Shown here in pieces: positions 7,509 through 16,207 of a stretch of 64,000 nucleotides of DNA. The notes under the pieces are model-generated. The model was not told the origin of the DNA and searched no databases. It saw nothing but the letters and a program-made list of their open reading frames with translations. The translations under genes and the position numbers were made by a program. This DNA comes from Thalassospira sp. MCCC 1A01428. Lineage in GTDB: Bacteria; Pseudomonadota; Alphaproteobacteria; Rhodospirillales; Thalassospiraceae. How positions within the stretch are numbered: position 1 is the stretch's first letter; each line of letters starts with the position of its first letter. Location of the stretch: NCBI RefSeq assembly GCF_002115825.1, contig NZ_JFJZ01000018.1:25330-89329 (forward strand). Reading direction: 5' to 3'.

Positions 7509-8762
7509 TCAGAAACGATCCACGTTCAGGCCGCCCAACGAAATTTCCGGGGTTTTGCCTGATATCAGGTCTGCTATCGCCTTGCCTGAACCGCAACTCA
7601 TGGTCCAGCCCAGCGTTCCATGCCCCGTATTAAGATAAAGGTTATCATATTTCGTTGGCCCAAGCACAGGGGCAGAATCGGGGGTAACGGGCCTTAGGCC
7701 ACTCCAATAGGTAATATCCTCACGTTTTCCGCATTGTGGAAAAAGATCGAAGGCTTTGTTAGCAATTAATTGCTGACGCCGATGTGACATACGCAGGGAA
7801 TACCCGTCCAGTTCAGCGGTGCCGGCGGCCCGCAAACGGTTGCCCAGGCGCGAATATACCATTTTAACGCTGTCATCAATCAGGCTGACGGAAGGTGCGT
7901 GGCTTTCGTGCCCGCTGGTATCAATTGTAATTGAATAACCCTTACAAGGGTAAATGGGTAATTTGATGCCCAGGGGGGTTGTCAGAAGCGGACTGAAACT
8001 GCCCAGACAAAGCAGATAACAATCCCCGCGGACTTCGCCGCTATCGGTGCGAATATGGTCAATCGCCGAACCGCTTTTTTCAATCGAATGAATGGATGTA
8101 TTATAATGAAACACAGCGCCCATGTTGCGACAGATTTTTGCCAGCTCTGTGGTAAATTTTTGCGCATCTCCGCTTTCATCGTCGGGTGAAAAACTGCCGC
8201 CGATGATCTGGTGTGCTGCAGCTTGAAGTGCGGGTTCAATTTCAAGGCATTCGCGTGCATTGACAACGTGTCGTTTTAACCCAAATTGTTTCATGATTTC
8301 AGATGATTGGGAAACTTTGTTCATTTCCTTTTCATCGCGGCAGATATGCAAAATGCCTTTTGACAGATTGTCATATTCTAGGCCAAGATTGCGGCGCAAT
8401 TCCTTGATACAGTCGCGGCTATAGATTGCCAGGCGCAGTGATTTTTCAATGTTCTGGCGGGTACGGTCAGGGCCGCAATTGCGCAAAAAACGCAAACCCC
8501 AGGCAAATAGCTGTGGGTCAAACCGTAATCTGAATAATAATGGCGCATCTTCGCGGCCCAGCCATTTCAAACTTTGCCACGGCGTTTCAGGGGTAGCCCA
8601 CGGGGTTGCATGACATGCCGAAATTTGCCCGCCATTGGCAAAACTGGTTTCCTGTGCAGCCATAGGCTGGCGATCTATGATGCTAACCTGATGGCCATTT
8701 TGCAAAAGATAATAGGCGGCGGTCGTCCCGATGACGCCCGCCCCCAATACAACAACATGCAT
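7509..8762 (-). CDS. dadA: D-amino acid dehydrogenase, FAD-dependent
   Basis: A 417-residue flavoprotein of the DAO/DadA family, which oxidatively deaminates D-amino acids (classically D-alanine) to 2-oxo acids and passes electrons to the respiratory chain. The FAD-binding motif GAGVIG is at residues 7-12, ETSFANGGQ follows near 38-46, and the C-terminal signature NTGHGTLGWTMSCGSGKA binds the flavin. The length matches E. coli DadA (432). No alanine racemase (dadX) is next to it. The next gene in the operon is a PAS histidine kinase. The start codon is the first of two closely spaced ATGs. Confidence 0.9.
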   Translation of the reverse strand: MHVVVLGAGVIGTTAAYYLLQNGHQVSIIDRQPMAAQETSFANGGQISACHATPWATPETPWQSLKWLGREDAPLLFRLRFDPQLFAWGLRFLRNCGPDRTRQNIEKSLRLAIYSRDCIKELRRNLGLEYDNLSKGILHICRDEKEMNKVSQSSEIMKQFGLKRHVVNARECLEIEPALQAAAHQIIGGSFSPDDESGDAQKFTTELAKICRNMGAVFHYNTSIHSIEKSGSAIDHIRTDSGEVRGDCYLLCLGSFSPLLTTPLGIKLPIYPCKGYSITIDTSGHESHAPSVSLIDDSVKMVYSRLGNRLRAAGTAELDGYSLRMSHRRQQLIANKAFDLFPQCGKREDITYWSGLRPVTPDSAPVLGPTKYDNLYLNTGHGTLGWTMSCGSGKAIADLISGKTPEISLGGLNVDRF

Positions 8763-8933
8763 GCCGGAATTGCCTTGTTCGCGTGGATTTAATTGGCAGA
8801 ATCATATGCGCGGGGGCAATATACGCATTGGGAAAACAAATAGCTACCAGTGGCAATGCGTAACTGTGTTGTCAGAAACGGCTGTGCTTTCGGGCTGTTG
8901 CCAGGTCAAAGAAATTTTAAAACCGGGGCCGTG
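8763..8933. promoter_or_regulatory. Divergent promoter region between dadA and nnr
   Basis: About 170 bases separating two divergent genes, which should contain both promoters. I cannot assign -35 and -10 boxes with confidence. An in-frame upstream ATG at 8850 would extend nnr by 28 residues not expected in the family. Confidence 0.4.
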
Positions 8934-10394
8934 ATGAGCGAAATTTTGACGATCGCACAAATGTATGAAGCCGATAAACGCACCATTGAAAACGGGCTTG
9001 CGGGCGAGGCTTTAATGGAAAATGCTGGTCAGGCTGTGGTCGATGCGATTTTGCAGCGTTTTTCTCCCTGTTCTGTATCGGTTTTGTGTGGGCCTGGGAA
9101 TAATGGCGGCGATGGTTTTGTCGTTGCCCGGTTGTTACGTGCACAAGGCTGGAACGTTCGTTTGGGCCTGTTTGGCCAACTTGCTGACCTGACAGGGGAC
9201 GCAGCATTGAATGCCGAAAAATGGCAGGGTGTTGCGGAGCTGTTATCACCCGCGTTGCTTGTGGGCGCGGACCTGATTGTGGACTGCATTTTTGGTGCCG
9301 GGCTGTCGCGGGATATAACCGGTGATATGGCTGAACTGGTGCATGCTGTAAATGATAGCAACGTTAGTGTTGTTGCCGTTGATATGCCCAGCGGTATTGA
9401 TGGTGTATCAGGGGCCGTGCGCGGCGTTGCAATTGAGGCCGACCTGACAGTGACGTTTTGCCGGCCAAAGCCCGGTCACTATTTGCTGCCCGGACGTGAG
9501 ATGTGCGGCGAACGGGTTGTGGCGGATATCGGCATTAGCGATAAAACAGTGGCGTCCTTGCACCCGGATATTTTTATCAACAATCCTCGTTTATGGGCCC
9601 GGCATATTCCGTGGCCGGGTATTGCCGGTCATAAATATAACCGCGGGCATGTGCTGGCGTTGGGCGGAGCACATGCCACCGGGGCCACCCGCCTTGCCGC
9701 ACGGGCCGCACGCCGGGCTGGTGCCGGTTTGTTAACAGTATTGGCCGAACCGGCGGTATTACCGCTTTATGCGCAGGATGCGCCGGGGGTGATGGTTGCC
9801 CCGATTGCCCGGTTTGAAGACCTGATGCAGGATTGCCGCCATAATGGTGTGCTGATTGGCCCGGGTGCCGGGGTGGGCGACGATACCCGCAAGCGGGTTG
9901 TTCATGCCTTACATTGCGCGCGAGCCTGCGTACTTGATGCTGATGCCTTAACCAGCTTTGCCGATGAGCCCAGCACACTGTTTTTTGCCGTGCAGGGGCC
10001 AACCGTAATGACCCCGCATGAAGGTGAATTTGGCCGCCTGTTTGTCGACATGACCGGCGACAAGGTGACGCGCGCCCGTGCCGCTGCCAAGCGAAGCGGT
10101 GCAGTCATTGTTTTAAAAGGTGCGGATACGGTGGTGGCGGCACCAGACGGCCGGGTTACAATTAACGATGTTTTTGCACCCTGGCTGGCAACAGCAGGCA
10201 GCGGCGATGTTTTGGCCGGTATGGTGATTGGCTTGCTGGCACAGGGTATGCCTGCCTTTGAGGCCACATCGATGGCGGTGTGGCTGCACGGGCAGGCGGG
10301 CCATAATTTTGGACCGGGTCTTATCGCGGAAGACATTCCCGACGCACTGCCGGTTTTGCTTGCAAAGCTTTGGCAAGGCAGGATGGACGCATAA
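8934..10394 (+). CDS. nnr: Bifunctional NAD(P)H-hydrate epimerase / ADP-dependent dehydratase
   Basis: A 486-residue metabolite-repair enzyme that restores hydrated NADH and NADPH. The N-terminal YjeF epimerase domain has GPGNNGGDG (53-61), and the C-terminal ribokinase-like dehydratase domain carries TAGSGDVLAGM near residue 420-430 and GPGAGVG. I chose the ATG at 8934 because MSEILTIAQMYEAD is the usual beginning of the family. The ribosome site there is weak (GGGG), and an in-frame GTG directly precedes it at 8931. The fused two-domain form is the usual bacterial arrangement. Confidence 0.92.
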   Translation: MSEILTIAQMYEADKRTIENGLAGEALMENAGQAVVDAILQRFSPCSVSVLCGPGNNGGDGFVVARLLRAQGWNVRLGLFGQLADLTGDAALNAEKWQGVAELLSPALLVGADLIVDCIFGAGLSRDITGDMAELVHAVNDSNVSVVAVDMPSGIDGVSGAVRGVAIEADLTVTFCRPKPGHYLLPGREMCGERVVADIGISDKTVASLHPDIFINNPRLWARHIPWPGIAGHKYNRGHVLALGGAHATGATRLAARAARRAGAGLLTVLAEPAVLPLYAQDAPGVMVAPIARFEDLMQDCRHNGVLIGPGAGVGDDTRKRVVHALHCARACVLDADALTSFADEPSTLFFAVQGPTVMTPHEGEFGRLFVDMTGDKVTRARAAAKRSGAVIVLKGADTVVAAPDGRVTINDVFAPWLATAGSGDVLAGMVIGLLAQGMPAFEATSMAVWLHGQAGHNFGPGLIAEDIPDALPVLLAKLWQGRMDA

Positions 10395-10426
10395 GGGCGC
10401 ACAAACTCAGAGGCGCGCTTGTTTGT

Positions 10427-10582
10427 ATGAGCATAATCAGTTTGCGCCGACTTTGCGAAAGCAGGTTTTGCGATGCAAGAACACTGGCCTTTATTTTGCC
10501 TGCTGGTGCCTTTGTGATTTCAATTTTGTACGGGATGCTGGCGAAATCCTGGTTGCCGCCCTTATGCATGATCGGAAATTGA
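10427..10582 (+). CDS. Possible small membrane peptide upstream of malonyl-CoA decarboxylase
   Basis: A 51-codon frame with one hydrophobic segment (LAFILPAGAFVISILYGML) ends with a TGA that directly abuts the ATG of the next gene (TGAATG). That arrangement would suit translational coupling, and the downstream gene has only a poor ribosome site of its own. However, this frame also lacks a clear ribosome site, and I recognise no family. It may simply be leader DNA. Confidence 0.25.
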   Translation: MSIISLRRLCESRFCDARTLAFILPAGAFVISILYGMLAKSWLPPLCMIGN

Positions 10583-12067
10583 ATGAACCAGACTTTTATT
10601 GATCGCACGTTTGATAACATTCGTCAGCTTTGGCGAGAAATTCGCGAAAACCCCGTCGTTCGCAGTTTGGGATTTGATGACGAGTCTGCGCGCAAGGATC
10701 ATTGGCGCCGCCAGGTTGCCGATTGCCTGGCGCATCGGGGCGGGGCAGTTTCGGCGCGGTCTCGCGCGGCAGAGTTGGGGCACGATTTTCTGCGTCTTGA
10801 CGACGCAGGCCGCAAAGAGTTTTTGCATCTTTTGATCAATGAGTTTGATGTTGATCGTGGCAAACTCACCGCCCTGATGACAGACTGGCAGCAGGCTGAC
10901 GATATGGCCGAACGCACCATGCTTGAAGGACAAATGCGGTTTGAGCTTGTACCGCCTTATCGGAAATTATTACAAGAATTCAATTCATTGCCGCAGGGTG
11001 TTAAGTTTCTGGTTGATTTGCGAGCAGATCTGTTACGCTGGCGGGGCGAAGCGCCGGGCCTGTCATTGTTAGAGCAGGATCTAAAAACATTGCTGGCAAG
11101 CTGGTTTGATATCGGCTTTCTCGAACTTCATCAGATTACCTGGAATTCTCCGGCATCCTTGCTGGAAAAACTGATTGCATATGAAGCTGTGCATCAGATT
11201 CGCAGTTGGGAGGATTTAAAAAGCAGGTTGGCACAGGATCGGCGCTGCTTTGCCTTTTTTCATCCCGGAATGCCAGATGAGCCGCTGATCTTTGTCGAGG
11301 TTGCCTTGGTGTCAGGTATTGCTGACAATGTTGATGTTCTGATTGATCGCGATCTGACAAGCGAAGCTGCTGATCCGTCCAAAGTGGATACCGCAATATT
11401 CTATTCCATTTCCAACGCGCAGTCGGGCCTGGCCGGTATCAGCTTTGGTGATTTTTTGATCAAACGAGTGGTATCAGAGCTGCAACGGGACCTGCCCAAT
11501 TTGCGGCAGTTTGCAACATTGTCGCCCATTCCGGGGTTTCGGCGCTGGATGATGCGCATTAACGCCCAGCTGGAGGCATCACAACATATACAGGCCCCTG
11601 CACCCGATAAAAAAGATACGGAGGGCAAGGCTATTAAAACGATTTCAGGCGAGGATGCCAAACAGGCTGTTTTAGTGCCCGAAAATGTTTTGCAAGACCT
11701 TGCTATTTGTGCGCCGCTTGTTGCTGCCAATGGTGTTGGGCACCGTGAACACCAAGGAGATCTGAAAGAAATTTCAGCAACGGCCCGGCCGGCCTTGTTG
11801 CGGTTGGTGGCACATTATTTGTTAAACGAGCGCCGGCCAGGCCGAAATACGGCGCTGGACCCTGTTGCTCACTTTCATCTTACCAATGGTGCCAGGGTGG
11901 AACGGCTTAATCTGGATGCCAACAGTGCCCTTGCCGGGCAGGAACAGTCGTTTGGTTTGATGGTTAATTACCTGTATCAGGCGTCGGAAATTGAAAAAAA
12001 TCATGAAAATTATATTGGCGCGGGAAAAATTGCGGCATCAGGCAATGTCAGGCGTCTTGCGGGGTGA
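10583..12067 (+). CDS. Malonyl-CoA decarboxylase
   Basis: A 494-residue protein of the MCD family, which converts malonyl-CoA to acetyl-CoA and CO2. The N-terminal helical domain is followed by a GNAT-like catalytic domain with FFHPGMPDEPLIFVEVAL, SISNAQSGLAGISFGDFLIK, ATLSPIPGF and, near the C-terminus, HFHLTNGARVERLNLDAN. These hold the conserved Ser and His of the family. The length fits bacterial and mitochondrial MCD. No malonyl-CoA synthetase (matB) or malonate carrier is next to it, so it is not in a standard mat operon here. It probably drains malonyl-CoA or uses malonate. Confidence 0.93.
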   Translation: MNQTFIDRTFDNIRQLWREIRENPVVRSLGFDDESARKDHWRRQVADCLAHRGGAVSARSRAAELGHDFLRLDDAGRKEFLHLLINEFDVDRGKLTALMTDWQQADDMAERTMLEGQMRFELVPPYRKLLQEFNSLPQGVKFLVDLRADLLRWRGEAPGLSLLEQDLKTLLASWFDIGFLELHQITWNSPASLLEKLIAYEAVHQIRSWEDLKSRLAQDRRCFAFFHPGMPDEPLIFVEVALVSGIADNVDVLIDRDLTSEAADPSKVDTAIFYSISNAQSGLAGISFGDFLIKRVVSELQRDLPNLRQFATLSPIPGFRRWMMRINAQLEASQHIQAPAPDKKDTEGKAIKTISGEDAKQAVLVPENVLQDLAICAPLVAANGVGHREHQGDLKEISATARPALLRLVAHYLLNERRPGRNTALDPVAHFHLTNGARVERLNLDANSALAGQEQSFGLMVNYLYQASEIEKNHENYIGAGKIAASGNVRRLAG

Positions 12068-12219
12068 AACCGGGCTTTGAGGGTCTTTTTGCCCCATCCG
12101 GGCGTTATTATTTGCCTGCTTTGCTCGGAAGACCTCAGGCGACGCTTGCATGAGGGGATCGAAGTTTGTATTAAGGCGCACCCACACCGGTTTTTCCGGT
12201 GCGGGAGGTATGCATTTGT

Positions 12220-12304
<85 letters not shown>

Positions 12305-12413
12305 TTTGCAAACTGGAAAATAAAAAAAGCTATTCGTTAAGTCATATTGACTTCTGACGTCCGGACGACGTCGCGTAACGGACATTATTCGAACCTAAGC
12401 AAAAGAGTTATCC

Positions 12414-13838
12414 ATGCAGGTTACAGAAACCAAAAATGAAGGCCTGGCGCGCGAATTCAAGGTCGTTGTGCCGGCCGCTACAATCGAAGAACAGGTTAAT
12501 GCCAAGCTGGAAGAAATCAAAAGCCAGGTTCGGCTTCCGGGTTTCCGCCCTGGTAAAATTCCGGCCAAACTTTTGCGTCAGCGTTATGGCAAATCCGTTA
12601 TGGGTGAAGTCCTTGAAGCTGCTGTAAATGAAAGCACCAGCAAGGTTCTGGCTGACAACGAATTGCGCCCGGCTGTTCAGCCGAAAATTGAAGTCACTGC
12701 CTTTGATGAAGGCAAAGACCTTGAATATGACATTTCGGTAGAAGTCATTCCGGCGATTGAGCCGATGGATTTCTCCAAGCTGAACCTGACCCGTGAAGTT
12801 GTTGAACTTGACGACGCCAAGGTTACCGAAACCCTGGACCGTATCGCTGCTGCACAGGGCACCACCGAAGCTCTGAAGCGCAAGCGCAAGTCCAAAACCG
12901 GTGACGTTCTTGTCATTGATTTCCTTGGTAAAGTTGGCGGCGAGCCTTTTGAAGGCGGCAAAGCCGAGGATTACGAACTGGAACTGGGTTCAGGCACTTT
13001 CATTGAAGGTTTCGAAGACCAGTTGACCGGTGCCAATGCTGGCGACGAAACCGTTGTCAAGGTGACCTTCCCTGAGAATTACGGTTCTGACGAACTGGCT
13101 GGCAAAGATGCCGAGTTCGATGTGACCGTCAAGGAAATCAAGGAAAAGAAACCGGCTGAAATTGACGATGAACTCGCCAAGAAGCTGGGTCAGGACACCC
13201 TTGAGTCCCTCAAAGAAGCGATCCGCAAGGATTTTGGTCGGGAATACGAGTCGGTTGCGCGTCAGAAAATGAAACGCGATCTGCTTGATCAACTGGCTGA
13301 CAATCACAGCTTTGATCTGCCGTCCAGCCTGGTTGAGAATGAACTGACCGGTATTATCGGTCAGATCAAACAGGCACGTGAAGCTGGCCAGGAAGATGAC
13401 GAAACCAAGGGCAAATCTGAAGAAGAGCTGACCGAAGAGTTCCGCGAAATTGCAGAACGTCGTGTTTTGCTGGGGCTGTTGCTGGCTGAAGTTGGCCGCA
13501 ACAACAACATTCAGATCACCCAGGACGACATCAACAAGGTACTGGTTGCCGAAGCCCAGAAATATCCGGGTCAGGAACAGCAGGTTATTGAATTCTACAA
13601 AAATAACCCGCAGGCCTTGCAGGCGCTTCAGGGCCCTGTATATGAAGACAAGGTGGTGGATTACATCGTCGAACTTGCCAAGGTTGAAGAAAAGACCGTT
13701 ACGGTTGAAGAACTTCTGAAACCGGAAGAGGAAGACGACGCGCCGAAAGCCGACGCCAAGAAGAAGGCTCCGGCCAAGAAAGCTGCGGCGAAAAAGCCGG
13801 CTGCCAAGAAAAAGGCTGCTGACGAAGGCGAAGAGTAA
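12414..13838 (+). CDS. tig: Trigger factor with a lysine/alanine-rich tail
   Basis: A 474-residue ribosome-associated chaperone and peptidyl-prolyl isomerase. The N-terminal ribosome-binding domain carries the signature GFRPGKIP (43-50), the FKBP-like domain lies at about 155-245, and the rest forms the C-terminal arms. It is about 40 residues longer than E. coli trigger factor (432) because of an added tail, about 441-474, made of repeated KKA/PAKK units and ending DEGEE. It heads the tig-clpP-clpX-lon proteostasis block, the standard bacterial arrangement. Confidence 0.97.
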   Translation: MQVTETKNEGLAREFKVVVPAATIEEQVNAKLEEIKSQVRLPGFRPGKIPAKLLRQRYGKSVMGEVLEAAVNESTSKVLADNELRPAVQPKIEVTAFDEGKDLEYDISVEVIPAIEPMDFSKLNLTREVVELDDAKVTETLDRIAAAQGTTEALKRKRKSKTGDVLVIDFLGKVGGEPFEGGKAEDYELELGSGTFIEGFEDQLTGANAGDETVVKVTFPENYGSDELAGKDAEFDVTVKEIKEKKPAEIDDELAKKLGQDTLESLKEAIRKDFGREYESVARQKMKRDLLDQLADNHSFDLPSSLVENELTGIIGQIKQAREAGQEDDETKGKSEEELTEEFREIAERRVLLGLLLAEVGRNNNIQITQDDINKVLVAEAQKYPGQEQQVIEFYKNNPQALQALQGPVYEDKVVDYIVELAKVEEKTVTVEELLKPEEEDDAPKADAKKKAPAKKAAAKKPAAKKKAADEGEE

Positions 13839-13882
13839 TCTGCCGATAAGCAGACAAAGTTGCAGCAAGGAGATTGCGGTTG

Positions 13883-14509
13883 ATGATTGAAGAGCAGATG
13901 AACTCGCTTGTACCGATGGTGGTTGAACAGACCAGCCGCGGGGAACGGGCCTATGACATCTTTTCCCGCCTGCTCAAAGAGCGGATCGTGTTCATCAATG
14001 GCCAGGTCCATGACGGCATGTCGTCCTTGATTTGTGCCCAGCTACTGCATCTCGAATCGGAAAATCCGGACAAGGATATTTCCCTGTACATCAATTCTCC
14101 GGGCGGGGTGGTGACATCCGGCCTGGCGATTTACGATACCATGCAATATATCCGTTGTGATGTGTCGACCGTATGTATGGGGCAGGCTGCCTCGATGGGG
14201 TCGCTGCTGTTGATGGCGGGTGCAAAAGGCAAGCGTTACAGCTTGCCAAATGCGCGGATCATGATCCATCAGCCGTCAGGTGGTTTCCAGGGGCAGGCGT
14301 CGGATATCGAAATCCATGCCCGCGAAATTCTGGCTCTGCGCCATCGCCTGAACGAAATTTATGTCGAGCATACCGGCCGTGATATTAAAACCATCGAAGA
14401 TTCGATGGAGCGCGATAACTTTTTAACTCCTGATCAAGCCAAGGAATTTGGTCTGATCGATGAGGTGGTTACGTCGCGTCCCAAGCCGGAAAGCGATAAA
14501 AAAGACTGA
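13883..14509 (+). CDS. clpP: ATP-dependent Clp protease proteolytic subunit
   Basis: A 208-residue serine peptidase that forms the double-heptamer chamber used with ClpX. The catalytic triad is Ser104 in GQAASMGS, His129 in MIHQPSGG and Asp178 in ERDNF. The ATG at 13883 lies 10 bases after AAGGAG (13867-13872). In-frame TTGs at 13880 and 13874 are alternatives. A strong terminator follows, so clpX is probably transcribed separately. Confidence 0.96.
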   Translation: MIEEQMNSLVPMVVEQTSRGERAYDIFSRLLKERIVFINGQVHDGMSSLICAQLLHLESENPDKDISLYINSPGGVVTSGLAIYDTMQYIRCDVSTVCMGQAASMGSLLLMAGAKGKRYSLPNARIMIHQPSGGFQGQASDIEIHAREILALRHRLNEIYVEHTGRDIKTIEDSMERDNFLTPDQAKEFGLIDEVVTSRPKPESDKKD

Positions 14510-14533
14510 TTTCGTTTAATCGGTGTAATTTTG

Positions 14534-14566
14534 AAACGCCCCGGTTTTCTGACCGGGGCGTTTTTT
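14534..14566 (+). terminator. Rho-independent terminator after clpP
   Basis: A 12-base-pair stem, AAACGCCCCGGT with ACCGGGGCGTTT, ends in six Ts at 14561-14566. It lies 25 bases after the clpP stop. Confidence 0.92.
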
Positions 14567-14664
14567 ATGTCTTGCGTGGTTTCGCCTGAAAGTCCTAGAC
14601 ATGTAAGTTACAGGACGATGAAACCCGGCGCAGATGGAACATCTGCCACCGGATGAACGTTTTG

Positions 14665-14697
14665 TGAACAGGGCAGGCTTCACTTTTAGCCTGTTCA
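14665..14697 (+). repeat. Inverted repeat upstream of clpX
   Basis: TGAACAGG (14665-14672) and CCTGTTCA (14690-14697) are perfect inverted arms 17 bases apart, about 115 bases before the clpX start. A smaller hairpin around GCAGATG/CATCTGC lies just upstream. They could be an operator or part of a structured leader. Function unknown. Confidence 0.45.
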
Positions 14698-14812
14698 TCC
14701 TATATCAAAGACATGGCCGCAAGCTGGAAGGGGCCGATTAATCGTTGAGATCGGTATGCTTTCCCGGCTAACATGGCGATAACAGATAACGTCAAACATC
14801 ATTGGGGTTTGT

Positions 14813-16078
14813 ATGAGCAAATCGAATAGCGGAGACTCCAAGAACACTTTGTATTGTTCTTTCTGTGGAAAGAGCCAGCACGAGGTGCGTAAGCTCATCG
14901 CCGGGCCGACTGTCTTCATCTGCGATGAATGCGTCGAACTGTGCATGGACATCATCCGCGAAGAGCACAAAACCCATCTTGTAAAGTCCGCTGATGGGGT
15001 GCCTTCTCCGCAAGAGATTTGTAAGGTTCTCGATGATTACGTCATCGGTCAGGGCCATGCAAAGAAGGTGTTGTCAGTGGCTGTTCACAACCACTACAAA
15101 CGCCTGAACCATGCCAGCAAGAACGAAGACATCGAACTGGCAAAGTCAAATATCATGCTGGTTGGTCCAACCGGTTGTGGCAAGACTTTGCTCGCCCAGA
15201 CGCTTGCGCGGATTCTTGATGTTCCCTTCACAATGGCAGATGCCACAACCCTGACCGAAGCCGGTTATGTGGGTGAAGATGTTGAAAACATCATTCTGAA
15301 GCTTCTTCAGTCAGCAGATTATAATGTTGAACGGGCCCAGCGTGGCATCGTTTACATTGACGAAGTCGATAAGATTTCGCGGAAATCCGATAATCCGTCC
15401 ATCACCCGTGATGTGTCGGGTGAGGGTGTGCAGCAGGCCTTGCTGAAAATTATGGAGGGCACCGTTGCATCTGTGCCTCCGCAAGGTGGCCGCAAGCATC
15501 CGCAACAGGAGTTTTTGCAGGTCGACACGACCAATATCCTGTTCATTGTTGGCGGTGCTTTTGCCGGGCTGGACAAGGTTATTTCGCAGCGTGGCAAAGG
15601 GGCCGGTATCGGCTTTGGCGCTGATGTGCGAAGCCCTGATGAACGTCGCACAGGCGACGTGTTACGGGCTGTTGAACCCGAAGACTTGCTGAAATTTGGC
15701 CTTATTCCCGAGTTCATCGGTCGTTTGCCGGTTTTGGCAACGTTGGAAGACCTGGACGAGGAAGCCCTGGTCAAGATCTTGACAGAGCCGAAAAACGCGC
15801 TCAGCAAGCAATATCAGCGTTTGTTCGATATGGAAGATGTCAAGCTGACCTTCCAGGATGATGCGCTGGTGGCGATTGCCGGCAAGGCGATTGAACGTAA
15901 AACGGGCGCCCGTGGCTTGCGTTCGATTATGGAAGGCATTTTGCTTGATACCATGTTCGATCTGCCGTCGATGGATAGCGTCGAGGAAATTGTCATCAAT
16001 CGTGATGTGGTTGAAGGCAAGGCCAAGCCGCTTTTGATCCATGCGGAGCGCCGCACGGACGTTGAAAACAGTGCCTGA
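14813..16078 (+). CDS. clpX: Clp protease ATP-binding unfoldase subunit
   Basis: A 421-residue AAA+ unfoldase that recognises substrates and feeds them to ClpP. The N-terminal zinc-binding domain has Cys15, Cys18, Cys37 and Cys40. Walker A is GPTGCGKT (118-125) and Walker B is [16 protein letters not shown] and the ClpP-contact region follow, and the C-terminal D2-small motif is present. Length matches E. coli ClpX (424). The ATG at 14813 follows GGGG. The 300-base gap and terminator after clpP point to its own promoter. Confidence 0.97.
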   Translation: MSKSNSGDSKNTLYCSFCGKSQHEVRKLIAGPTVFICDECVELCMDIIREEHKTHLVKSADGVPSPQEICKVLDDYVIGQGHAKKVLSVAVHNHYKRLNHASKNEDIELAKSNIMLVGPTGCGKTLLAQTLARILDVPFTMADATTLTEAGYVGEDVENIILKLLQSADYNVERAQRGIVYIDEVDKISRKSDNPSITRDVSGEGVQQALLKIMEGTVASVPPQGGRKHPQQEFLQVDTTNILFIVGGAFAGLDKVISQRGKGAGIGFGADVRSPDERRTGDVLRAVEPEDLLKFGLIPEFIGRLPVLATLEDLDEEALVKILTEPKNALSKQYQRLFDMEDVKLTFQDDALVAIAGKAIERKTGARGLRSIMEGILLDTMFDLPSMDSVEEIVINRDVVEGKAKPLLIHAERRTDVENSA

Positions 16079-16080
16079 TT

Positions 16081-16119
16081 GTTATTGCCGCGCGGGCAGC
16101 ATTGCAGCGCGGCAATAAC
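16081..16119. terminator. Strong hairpin between clpX and lon
   Basis: A perfect 13-base-pair inverted repeat, GTTATTGCCGCGC with GCGCGGCAATAAC, starts two bases after the clpX stop codon. There is no long T-run after it (the next bases are GTCTTATCT), so it is either a weak terminator or an RNA-stability or processing hairpin. Confidence 0.6.
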
Positions 16120-16207
16120 GTCTTATCTATTGAGGATGTTCGCGGTGCTATCGGGGCCTATTGCAGGACCGAAGCAGCGTTTTGGCTCAAAATAGGGAAT
16201 AGAACAC

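Noticed and set aside
12185..12206. CACCGG/CCGGTG hairpin just upstream of tRNA-Leu
   Set aside because: Short, with the T-run in the loop rather than after the stem, so not a terminator I would call.
12990..13868. Long 292-codon minus-strand frame opposite tig
   Set aside because: Shadow of the tig reading frame; the hydrophobic composition is a result of the complementary lysine and glutamate codons.
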